From assembly GCA_934668295.1 (NCBI GenBank), contig CAKUND010000122.1, forward strand, positions 1-5,165: a stretch of 5,165 bases of DNA, read 5' to 3'. Numbering within the stretch: the stretch's first letter is position 1; each line of letters starts with the position of its first letter. Of this stretch, positions 1-4,847 are shown piece by piece. This DNA is from an uncultured Oscillospiraceae bacterium (GTDB taxonomy: Bacteria; Bacillota; Clostridia; Oscillospirales; Oscillospiraceae). The translations under genes were made by a program, and so were the position numbers. The notes below the pieces were generated by a model. That model searched no databases, had not been told where the DNA came from, and saw nothing but the letters and a program-made list of their open reading frames with translations.

Positions 1-401
1 TGCGTCCGGCTCCATTCCATGATGCGGCACAGCTCCGGCCAGTATTCGACCTGCTCAAACGGCATCTGCTCCACAGGTGCGCCGGTGATGATGAGCCCGT
101 CGAACCAGCGGTCCTTCACGTCCTCGAATGTCTGATAGAATTTCAGCAGATGCTCGCGGGACGTGTTTTTGGATTCGTGGCTGTCCGTGTGGATAAGCTC
201 CAGCTCCACCTGCAGCGGCGTGTTGCCGAGCAGGCGCGACAGCTGCGTTTCCGTGGCGATCTTGGTGGGCATGAGGTTCAGAACGAGGATCTGCAGCGGG
301 CGGATGTCCTGTGTGACAGCCCGCGTCTCGTTCATGACGAAAATATTCTCGTCTGCCAGTGTCTTCGCGGCCGGCAGTCCGTTCGGGATCATAATGGGCA
401 T
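1..401 (-). CDS. metA: Homoserine O-acyltransferase MetA, predicted O-acetyltransferase (N-terminal part, runs off left edge)
   Basis: MetA moves an acyl group from acyl-CoA to the hydroxyl of L-homoserine, the first committed step of methionine synthesis in the cytoplasm. The visible 133 residues begin [11 protein letters not shown] and contain the family blocks [15 protein letters not shown] (about 34-48), [17 protein letters not shown] (51-67), DSHESKNT (73-80) and the [11 protein letters not shown] segment (101-111) followed by [11 protein letters not shown]. Families are usually about 300 residues, so more than half, including the catalytic Cys and His/Glu, lies outside the window. Residue 111 is Glu; in characterised MetA enzymes Glu111 goes with acetyl-CoA and Gly111 with succinyl-CoA, so acetyltransferase is inferred. 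The ATG start is preceded 9 bases away by GGAAAGGA. It lies 28 bases downstream of metY, same strand, and is probably co-transcribed with it. Confidence 0.95.
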   Translation of the reverse strand, partial: MPIMIPNGLPAAKTLADENIFVMNETRAVTQDIRPLQILVLNLMPTKIATETQLSRLLGNTPLQVELELIHTDSHESKNTSREHLLKFYQTFEDVKDRWFDGLIITGAPVEQMPFEQVEYWPELCRIMEWSRT

Positions 402-429
402 AGCGTGAGTTCCTTTCCGATGAAATCAG

Positions 430-1707
430 TTATCTGAGCGCCTGATCGAGATCGGCGATCAGATCCTCCGCGTCCTCCAGTCCGCACGAATAGCGGATCA
501 GATCCTCGCGGACGCCCGCGGCCAGCAGTTCTTCTGCGTTCATCTGCCGGTGCGTTGTCGACGCCGGATGCAGGCAGCAGGTGTGGGAGTCGGCCACGTG
601 CGTCTCGATGGACGCAATTTTGAGCCGTCCCATGACGGCCTCCGCCGCAGCCCGTCCGCCCTTCACGCCGAAGCTCACGACGCCGCAGGAGCCGTGCGGC
701 AGATATTTTTGCCCCAGCTCGTAATATTTGTCGCCCGGCAGGCCGCAGAACTGCACCCACGAGACGTTTTCATGCTGCTGCAAAAATTCCGCGACCCTCT
801 GCGCGTTTTCGCAGTGGCGCTGCATGCGCACGTGCAGGCTCTCAAGACCGAGATTCAGGTAATATGCGCTCTGCGGGGACTGGATCGCGCCGAGATCGCG
901 CATGAGCTGGACGGTCGCCTTTGTAATATACGCGCCCGCAAGACCGAAGCGCTCGGTATATGTCACGCCGTGGTAGCTCTCGTCGGGCGTGCACAGGCCG
1001 GGGTATTTGTCCGGGTATTTTGTCCAGTCGAACCTGCCGGAATCGACGATCGCGCCGCCGATGGCGCCCGCATGGCCGTCCATGTACTTGGTCGTCGAAT
1101 GCACGACGATATCCGCGCCCCACTCAAACGGGCGGCAGTTGATGGGCGTTGCAAACGTGTTGTCCACGATCAGCGGCACGCCGTGCCGGTGCGCCGCGGC
1201 CGCAAATTTCTCGATATCCAGAACGGTCAGCGCCGGGTTTGCAACCGTCTCGCCGTACATGGCCTTCGTGTTGGGCCTGAAGGCGGCGTCCAGCTCCTCC
1301 GGGGAGCAGTCGGGATCGACGAACGTGACCTCGACGCCCATGCGCTTCATGGTGACGGCAAAAAGGTTGAAGCTGCCGCCGTAAATGCTCGACGAGCTGA
1401 CCAGATGATCGCCCGCGCCGACGATATTGAACACAGCGAAGAAGATCGCTGCCTGCCCGGAGGCCGTCAGCATGGCGGCCGTGCCGCCCTCAAGCGCGGC
1501 GATGCGCGCCGCGACGGCGTCGTTCGTCGGGTTTTGCAGGCGGGAATAGAAATAGCCGCTTGCCTCGAGATCGAACAGCCTGCCCATTTCGGCGCTGCTC
1601 TCGTATTTGAACGTGGTGCTCTGGATGATGGGGATCTGGCGGGGTTCGCCATTTTTCGGGCTGTAACCCGCCTGTACGCAGCGCGTACCGAGTCCAAGTT
1701 GTTCCAT
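430..1707 (-). CDS. metY: O-acetylhomoserine aminocarboxypropyltransferase (O-acetylhomoserine sulfhydrylase)
   Basis: This cytoplasmic PLP enzyme of the Cys/Met-metabolism family converts O-acetylhomoserine and sulfide to homocysteine and acetate. The 425-residue product has the family length. It opens with LGTRCVQAGY, then PIIQSTTFKY (26-35), YFYSRLQNPT (52-61), the cofactor-phosphate loop around SGQAA (83-87), VDNTFATP (181-188) with the pyridine-nitrogen Asp182, and HSTTKYMDGH (203-212) with Lys207 as the predicted Schiff-base lysine. The C-terminal region has HPASTTHRQM and RYSCGLED, typical of the MetY branch. An upstream in-frame ATG at 1735-1737 would add 10 residues but has no ribosome binding site, whereas the ATG at 1705-1707 follows GGAAAGGAGT by 7 bases, so the shorter form is chosen. 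It is followed by metA, the enzyme that makes its substrate. The closest alternatives are other sulfhydrylase or gamma-synthase paralogues, but length and motifs favour MetY. Confidence 0.95.
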   Translation of the reverse strand: MEQLGLGTRCVQAGYSPKNGEPRQIPIIQSTTFKYESSAEMGRLFDLEASGYFYSRLQNPTNDAVAARIAALEGGTAAMLTASGQAAIFFAVFNIVGAGDHLVSSSSIYGGSFNLFAVTMKRMGVEVTFVDPDCSPEELDAAFRPNTKAMYGETVANPALTVLDIEKFAAAAHRHGVPLIVDNTFATPINCRPFEWGADIVVHSTTKYMDGHAGAIGGAIVDSGRFDWTKYPDKYPGLCTPDESYHGVTYTERFGLAGAYITKATVQLMRDLGAIQSPQSAYYLNLGLESLHVRMQRHCENAQRVAEFLQQHENVSWVQFCGLPGDKYYELGQKYLPHGSCGVVSFGVKGGRAAAEAVMGRLKIASIETHVADSHTCCLHPASTTHRQMNAEELLAAGVREDLIRYSCGLEDAEDLIADLDQALR

Positions 1708-1714
1708 GGGGTAC

Positions 1715-1723
1715 TCCTTTCCG
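1715..1723 (-). promoter_or_regulatory. Ribosome binding site deciding the metY start
   Basis: On the minus strand the site reads CGGAAAGGA and continues into GT, 7 bases before the ATG at 1705-1707. The alternative in-frame ATG at 1735-1737 has only CCCGCAAATAAACA in front of it and no purine-rich Shine-Dalgarno match. This decides for the 425-residue protein. Confidence 0.85.
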
Positions 1724-1751
1724 GGTTGTGTTTGCATTGTTTATTTGCGGG

Positions 1752-2210
1752 TTATGCGCCGAGATTGCACAGAACGCCCGTCAGAATGCCGAGCAGGCCG
1801 CCCATGCAGACCTGCAGCGGCGTGTGGCCGACGAGCTCCTTGAGCTTTTCCTGATCGGACAGCGGCTGCTCGAGCTTGGCAAACAGGTCGATGAACTCAT
1901 TCAGAAGCTTCGCCTGCTTGCCCGTTTCGAGCCGGACTCCCATCGCGTCGTGCATGACGATGATCGCGACAATTACGCTGATGGCGAATGGGAACGAGTC
2001 CAGCCCATAGATAATTCCCGCCGAGGTCGCCACGGCGCAGACCGTGGCCGAATGGCCGCTCGGCATACCGCCGTCGCCGAAAATGCGCGTCAGGTCCAGC
2101 GTATGGTGCATGAGCGCGTAAATGATCGTCTTTAAAACCTGTGCCGCGCCCCAGCCGATGAGGCCGCTGAGCAGCACGCGGTTGGAGAACAGATCCTGAA
2201 TTGTCTGCAT
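1752..2210 (-). CDS. YuiD-type membrane protein (DUF212, divergent PAP2-related family)
   Basis: The 152-residue protein belongs to the family often annotated 'divergent PAP2 family protein' or YuiD. It shows the family blocks GDGGMPSGHSA (45-55), VMHDAMGVRLETGKQAKLLNE (85-105) and LKELVGHTPLQV (123-134), and the length is normal. Hydrophobic stretches around 10-30, 55-70, 74-88 and 134-150 suggest several membrane helices. The PSGHS motif resembles one of the signature motifs of PAP2 acid phosphatases, but the other PAP2 motifs are not evident, and the reaction and substrate are not established as far as I know. The start is supported by GGAAAGGA 8 bases upstream. It lies 24 bases after the sugar kinase and 44 bases before metY, so it is probably one operon member. 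No mechanistic link to methionine synthesis is visible; the placement may be coincidental. Confidence 0.9.
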   Translation of the reverse strand: MQTIQDLFSNRVLLSGLIGWGAAQVLKTIIYALMHHTLDLTRIFGDGGMPSGHSATVCAVATSAGIIYGLDSFPFAISVIVAIIVMHDAMGVRLETGKQAKLLNEFIDLFAKLEQPLSDQEKLKELVGHTPLQVCMGGLLGILTGVLCNLGA

Positions 2211-2234
2211 GGTGTTCTTCCTTTCCGAAGTTTT

Positions 2235-3155
2235 TTACAGCGCCGTGACCTCGACTGCCGGCAAAACCGACTCGATCCTATCCCGGCCCGCCAGACACGG
2301 GCTGTAGGCCGTCGCGCTGCCGCAGGCCGCGCCGAGACGGAGCGCTGCGGCATACTCTCCCGTGTCCAGCAGTTCCGCGAGGAAGCCCGCCGTCACGCTG
2401 TCGCCCGCACCGACGGTGGAGACGACCGGCTGCGTGCTGCAAAGCCTTGCCCGGTAAACACTTCTGTTTTCCGCCAACAGCAGCGCGCCGTCCGCACCCA
2501 TGGAAACCAGAACGTTCCGCGCGCCCGCCGCCTGTGCCCGCCGGGCAAGCGCGAGAAGCGCATCCGGCGTTTCCGCCCGCTCGCCAAACAGCTCGCACAG
2601 CTCGTCCGCATTGGGCTTGATGAGCAGCGGCCGGAACGCGAGCGATTCCTGAAGCGCCGCTCCGCTCGTGTCGACAACGGCGCTCACGCCCGCCTCCCGC
2701 GCGGCGGAAAGGAGCGCGGAAAACGCGCCCGCCGGGCTTTTTTGCAGATTACCGCTGATGACAAGCTGATCGTCCGGAGCCAGGCCGCGCAGAAACGCGC
2801 ACAGCGCGTCGATATCCGCCTGCGCAAGCGCGGGACCGGCGGCGTTGAAGGCGGTCTCGGGGCTGGTGTTGATCTTGGTGTTGATGCGCGTCTGGCCGCT
2901 TTGCAGCCAGAACCAATGGCAGCTGCAGCCGGTCTGCTCCATAAGCGACTCCAGAAGCCGCCCCGTTGGCCCGGCCAGATACCCCAGCACGCACGACGGT
3001 TTTCCGAGCGTCCGGAGCATCAGCGAGACGTTGATCCCCTTTCCGCCCGGCGCAAGCAGCTCATGCCCGGAGCGGTTGATGCTGCCCACGCGCAGCGGCG
3101 CGCGCAGATCCATATAATAATCGATATTGGGATTCGTCGTAACCGTGTAGATCAT
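2235..3155 (-). CDS. 1-phosphofructokinase-type sugar kinase (PfkB family)
   Basis: This 306-residue cytoplasmic PfkB-family kinase most resembles the 1-phosphofructokinase/tagatose-6-phosphate kinase group, which phosphorylates a sugar monophosphate with ATP. Visible blocks are MIYTVTTNPNIDYYM at the N-terminus, the substrate-binding APGGKGINVS (35-44), TRINTKI (89-95), VDTSGAAL (161-168), IKPNADELCELFG (179-191), VLVSMGADGALL (215-226) and the anion-hole/catalytic VGAGDSVTAGF (248-258) with Asp252 as the predicted base. The usual SGSLPPG loop reads SGNLQKSPAG (134-143), a clear departure that may alter substrate preference. No fructose PTS gene or fruR-type regulator lies beside it, so fruK is not assigned. 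The ATG follows AGGAGA by 7 bases. It is the first gene of the leftward block, with a near-consensus promoter about 33 bases upstream. Confidence 0.88.
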   Translation of the reverse strand: MIYTVTTNPNIDYYMDLRAPLRVGSINRSGHELLAPGGKGINVSLMLRTLGKPSCVLGYLAGPTGRLLESLMEQTGCSCHWFWLQSGQTRINTKINTSPETAFNAAGPALAQADIDALCAFLRGLAPDDQLVISGNLQKSPAGAFSALLSAAREAGVSAVVDTSGAALQESLAFRPLLIKPNADELCELFGERAETPDALLALARRAQAAGARNVLVSMGADGALLLAENRSVYRARLCSTQPVVSTVGAGDSVTAGFLAELLDTGEYAAALRLGAACGSATAYSPCLAGRDRIESVLPAVEVTAL

Positions 3156-3187
3156 ATCCGCCTCTCCTGCAGCACCTGTTTTCCAAA

Positions 3188-3216
3188 AGTATACGAGTCC
3201 TGTGCAAAAAAGTCAA
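3188..3216 (-). promoter_or_regulatory. Sigma-70-type promoter of the leftward operon
   Basis: Read on the minus strand, TTGACT (3216-3211) and TATACT (3193-3188) are separated by exactly 17 bases. Each box matches five of six consensus positions. The expected start of transcription is near 3181, which gives a leader of about 26 bases before the kinase ATG, too short for a riboswitch or T-box. It can serve the kinase, YuiD-like, metY and metA genes. Confidence 0.85.
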
Positions 3217-3238
3217 CGCCCGGGCGCGTTGCTTTTTT
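3206..3238. repeat. Inverted repeat spanning both divergent -35 boxes (candidate operator)
   Basis: The left arm AAAAAAGTCAACGC (3206-3219) is the reverse complement of the right arm GCGTTGCTTTTTT (3226-3238) except for one extra base, T3213. The centre is CCGGGC, and a perfect 10-base palindrome CGCCCGGGCG lies at 3217-3226. The element covers the -35 box of the leftward promoter in its left arm and that of the rightward promoter in its right arm. It looks like a bidirectional terminator, but it lies upstream of both predicted transcription starts, so neither promoter would transcribe it. A DNA-binding site is therefore likelier. Part of the symmetry follows from two similar promoters facing away from each other. 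Confidence 0.6.
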
Positions 3239-3257
3239 CATAAAAGCCTGCTATACT
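3229..3257 (+). promoter_or_regulatory. Sigma-70-type promoter of the rightward genes (extended -10)
   Basis: TTGCTT (3229-3234) and TATACT (3252-3257) are separated by exactly 17 bases, and TG at 3249-3250 makes an extended -10 element (TGCTATACT). The expected start is near 3264, giving a leader of about 22 bases before the GTG codon at 3286. The -35 boxes of this and the leftward promoter are only 12 bases apart, so the two may compete or be controlled together. Confidence 0.8.
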
Positions 3258-3274
3258 TTCTTTATCAAAGAAAG
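3256..3274. repeat. Perfect 8+8 inverted repeat between -10 box and ribosome binding site (candidate operator)
   Basis: CTTTCTTT (3256-3263) and AAAGAAAG (3267-3274) are perfect reverse complements around a 3-base spacer. The element starts inside the -10 box, covers the predicted transcription start and touches the AGGGGG ribosome binding site. Because most of the left arm would lie before the transcript start, it would act as a repressor site on DNA rather than as an RNA hairpin. No regulator gene is visible in the window. Confidence 0.5.
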
Positions 3275-3278
3275 GGGG
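3273..3278 (+). promoter_or_regulatory. Ribosome binding site supporting a GTG start
   Basis: AGGGGG, extended upstream to GAAAGGGGG, lies 7 bases before the GTG at 3286-3288. No in-frame ATG lies nearby downstream that would keep the N-terminal MKDFFCRLF, so GTG is taken as the start. Confidence 0.75.
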
Positions 3279-3285
3279 CCTCCCT

Positions 3286-3603
3286 GTGAAGGATTTTTTC
3301 TGCCGTCTGTTTACGCCGTGGAAGGCGGGGGCGCAGTTTGACGCGCCGGAGGCGTTTTACGGGTTCCTGCTTGGCCGGGACAAGCTGCTCGGCACGATCC
3401 GGAATCTCTGCTTCGCCGCCGCGCTGGTGCTGCTGGTGATCGGCTACGCCGTCTCCGACGGCACGACCGGCTATTCCATCGCCGACATTGCCAACCAGCC
3501 GTATTACCTGATCGCTGTAGGCGTGATGGTGCTGGCGCTGCTGCTGTCGCTGGTCATGATCCAGATCGAAAAAGAACTGCCGAAGGAGATGCGCCCGAAA
3601 TGA
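3286..3603 (+). CDS. Small two-helix membrane protein of unknown function
   Basis: I do not recognise a family for this 105-residue protein. It begins at GTG with a good ribosome binding site. The N-terminal 40 residues are amphipathic and partly basic (MKDFFCRLFTPW, then GRDKLLGTIRN). Two hydrophobic helices follow, at about 41-57 (LCFAAALVLLVIGYAV) and 73-94 (YYLIAVGVMVLALLLSLVMI), and the protein ends in a charged tail EKELPKEMRPK. The connecting loop of about 15 residues contains YSIADIANQPYY. The likely product is an integral membrane protein with both ends on the same side. Its stop codon overlaps the start of the DUF1893 gene (ATGA), so the two are probably translationally coupled. It is expressed from the extended -10 promoter just upstream. 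Confidence 0.82.
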   Translation: MKDFFCRLFTPWKAGAQFDAPEAFYGFLLGRDKLLGTIRNLCFAAALVLLVIGYAVSDGTTGYSIADIANQPYYLIAVGVMVLALLLSLVMIQIEKELPKEMRPK

Positions 3604-4031
3604 ACACAGAAAATTTATCCGCGCTGTTTGAAAACGGCGCGTATACACTCGTCGTGCAAAAAGACGGCGTGACCGTCCACAAGGACTTTGGCCGGGGCGT
3701 CGGCCCGGCGCTGCGGCTGTATGATGCGCAGCCGGAAACGTTGAAGGGCGCGCTCGTCTGCGACACCATTGTCGGCAAGGCTGCCGCCGCGATCTATATT
3801 CTGGGCGGCGCGGCAGGCGTCTATGCAGAGACGATGAGCGCCGCAGCGATGGAGCTTCTGATGGCGAACGGCGTGGACTGTGCCTGTAAGGAGAAGACCG
3901 AAACACTCCTGAACCGGCAGGGGACGGGCCTTTGCCCGTTTGAGCAGGCTGTTCTGGAGCTGGAAAAGCCCGAAGACTGCCTGCGCGTCATCCGCGCGAC
4001 GCTTGCGCGGCTGATGGCCGGAAAAAAATAA
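3600..4031 (+). CDS. DUF1893 domain protein
   Basis: This 143-residue protein matches the DUF1893 family over nearly its whole length: LVVQKDGVTVHKDFGRGVGPALRL (17-40), CDTIVGKAAAAIYILGG (54-70), VYAETMSAAAMELLMANGV (74-92), NRQGTGLCPFEQAVLELEKPED (105-126) and a final helix IRATLARLM. From memory, a Thermotoga member of this family has a solved structure with a cytidine-deaminase-like fold. The zinc-binding HAE and PCxxC motifs of true deaminases are absent here, so deaminase activity is not claimed. Cys112 in the GLCPFE block and Lys60 in VGKAAA lie in conserved blocks. No signal peptide is present, so it is likely cytoplasmic. Translation starts at ATG overlapping the upstream stop by 4 bases, with AAGGAG at 3583-3588 inside the preceding gene. 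Function unknown. Confidence 0.88.
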   Translation: MNTENLSALFENGAYTLVVQKDGVTVHKDFGRGVGPALRLYDAQPETLKGALVCDTIVGKAAAAIYILGGAAGVYAETMSAAAMELLMANGVDCACKEKTETLLNRQGTGLCPFEQAVLELEKPEDCLRVIRATLARLMAGKK

Positions 4032-4064
4032 AACCAAAATGCAACCAGCTTCTTCATTTCCTGT

Positions 4065-4096
4065 CTGTATGGATAGATGCAATCTATTACATACAG
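4065..4096 (+). promoter_or_regulatory. Hairpin overlapping the lipoprotein ribosome binding site
   Basis: CTGTATG (4065-4071) pairs with CATACAG (4090-4096) and ATAGAT (4073-4078) pairs with ATCTAT (4082-4087), with loop GCA and a small internal loop (G4072 against TA 4088-4089). The stem totals 13 pairs. Its 3' end takes in the first two bases (AG) of the AGGAGG ribosome binding site. No T-run follows, so it is not an intrinsic terminator. It could limit translation, stabilise the 5' end of a processed message, or be a DNA operator for an unseen promoter. Confidence 0.55.
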
Positions 4097-4100
4097 GAGG
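4095..4100 (+). promoter_or_regulatory. Ribosome binding site deciding the lipoprotein start
   Basis: A perfect AGGAGG lies 7 bases before the ATG at 4108-4110. The upstream in-frame ATG at 4039 has no such site and would add 23 residues in front of a typical MKK-type signal peptide, so the later start is chosen. Confidence 0.9.
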
Positions 4101-4107
4101 AGCCGAT

Positions 4108-4797
4108 ATGAAGAAGCTGCTTGCTTTTTTGCTGCCCTTTGCGCTGACAGTTGCCCTGACCGCCTGCACGCCGTGTGACAATGACAAGGACGAAGTGTGG
4201 TCGGCAAAGCCCGTGATCTATCTCTATCCGGAGGAAGACGAGGACGAAACCTGCGACGCCAAGCCGGTCGCGTATCTGTATCCGCAGACGGAAACGGAGA
4301 TAACGGTCCGGCTGGACTATGACGGAGAGCTGACGTGTACGTATCCGGCCTATGCAGACGGCTGGACCGTCTCGGCAAGACCGGACGGGACGCTGACGGA
4401 TAAAAACGGCCAGACCTACCGGTATTTATACTGGGAGGGCGTGTCGGAGACGGAATATGATTTCTCAGCCGGCTTCTGCGTGCCGGGAAGCGGCACGGCG
4501 GAATTTCTGGAGGATGCGCTCTCGAAGCTCGGTCTGAACCGCGCGGAGGCCAATGAGTTTATCATCTACTGGCTGCCGCGCATGCAGGAAAACGCGTATA
4601 ATCTGATCGCATTCCAGCAGGAGGCCTACACCGAAAGCGCCCGCCTTACCATTACGCCCGAGCCGGACACGCTCATTCGCGTCTTCATGGCCTTCCGGCC
4701 GCTGACAGCCCCGGTCGAGATCGCGCCGCAGGCGCTCACAGCCCCCGCGCGCACCGGCTTCACCGCCGTCGAATGGGGCGGCGCAGAATGCAGATAA
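4108..4797 (+). CDS. Putative secreted lipoprotein with duplicated AKPV-YLYP motif, function unknown
   Basis: The 229-residue product starts with a type II signal peptide: MKK, a hydrophobic core to residue 16, and lipobox LTAC with Cys20 as the predicted lipidated residue. It should be anchored on the outer face of the cytoplasmic membrane. A short acidic linker holds two copies of a nine-residue motif, AKPVIYLYP (33-41) and AKPVAYLYP (51-59), 18 residues apart. The rest appears to be one domain, with LDYDGELTCTYP (69-80), DGWTVSARPDGTLTD (84-98), YLYWEG (106-111), YDFSAGFCVPG (117-127), EANEFIIYWLPRMQENAYNLIAFQ (147-170), ESARLTITPEPDTLIRVFMAF (176-196) and VEWGG (221-225). I recall similar 'KPVIYLYP' hypothetical proteins in Clostridia and other bacteria but no function. 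Additional cysteines at 23, 49, 77, 124 and 228 could form disulfides. It may share the transcript of the preceding genes. Confidence 0.87.
   Translation: MKKLLAFLLPFALTVALTACTPCDNDKDEVWSAKPVIYLYPEEDEDETCDAKPVAYLYPQTETEITVRLDYDGELTCTYPAYADGWTVSARPDGTLTDKNGQTYRYLYWEGVSETEYDFSAGFCVPGSGTAEFLEDALSKLGLNRAEANEFIIYWLPRMQENAYNLIAFQQEAYTESARLTITPEPDTLIRVFMAFRPLTAPVEIAPQALTAPARTGFTAVEWGGAECR
4213..4287 (+). repeat. Tandem coding repeat in the lipoprotein linker
   Basis: Codons for AKPVIYLYP and AKPVAYLYP begin 54 bases apart, each followed by an acidic stretch (EEDEDE, then QTETE). Seven of the nine flanking motif positions other than the I/A exchange are unchanged in protein, and in fact only that one residue differs, while the codons differ at many third positions. 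This indicates an older duplication held by selection rather than a recent slip. Confidence 0.7.
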
Positions 4798-4847
4798 CGG
4801 CGAAACCATAAAAAGCGCCTTGCGTGATTTGTCGGGTCAGGGGCTGC

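Noticed and set aside
1708..1751. A separate promoter or SAM riboswitch just before metY
   Set aside because: The gap is 44 bases, with no -35/-10 pair at proper spacing and no room for an S-box fold.
550..1854. A 434-codon open frame on the plus strand opposite metY
   Set aside because: It lies almost entirely antisense to metY, whose protein shows full family motifs. The plus-strand product is rich in Arg, Ala, His and Val with no recognisable domain, as expected for a shadow frame in GC-rich DNA.
3206..3238. Bidirectional intrinsic terminator
   Set aside because: The A-run, GC-rich stem and T-run have the right look, but the element is upstream of both predicted transcription starts and between divergent genes, so no normal transcript would reach it. 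An operator is the better reading.
2742..3341. A 199-codon open frame on the plus strand crossing the kinase start and the divergent promoter region
   Set aside because: It is antisense to the kinase, runs through both predicted promoters and into another frame of the small membrane protein gene, and has no ribosome binding site or domain signal.
4032..4064. A promoter for the lipoprotein gene in the gap after DUF1893
   Set aside because: The best -10-like strings (TATTAC, TATGGA) have no -35 partner at 16-18 bases, so none is called.
4039..4107. N-terminal extension of the lipoprotein from the ATG at 4039
   Set aside because: It lacks a ribosome binding site, would read through the hairpin, and would bury a textbook MKK signal peptide behind 23 residues.
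3615..4378. Long minus-strand frames opposite the DUF1893 and lipoprotein genes
   Set aside because: They cover two well-supported plus-strand genes and the gap between them, with low-complexity Arg/Ala/Ser-rich products and no family resemblance.
4798..4847. Terminator between the convergent lipoprotein and carboxypeptidase genes
   Set aside because: On the minus strand CGCAAGGCG followed by CTTTTT has only a 3-pair stem, and on the plus strand no stem is followed by a T-run. A terminator is expected here, but I cannot support one from sequence.
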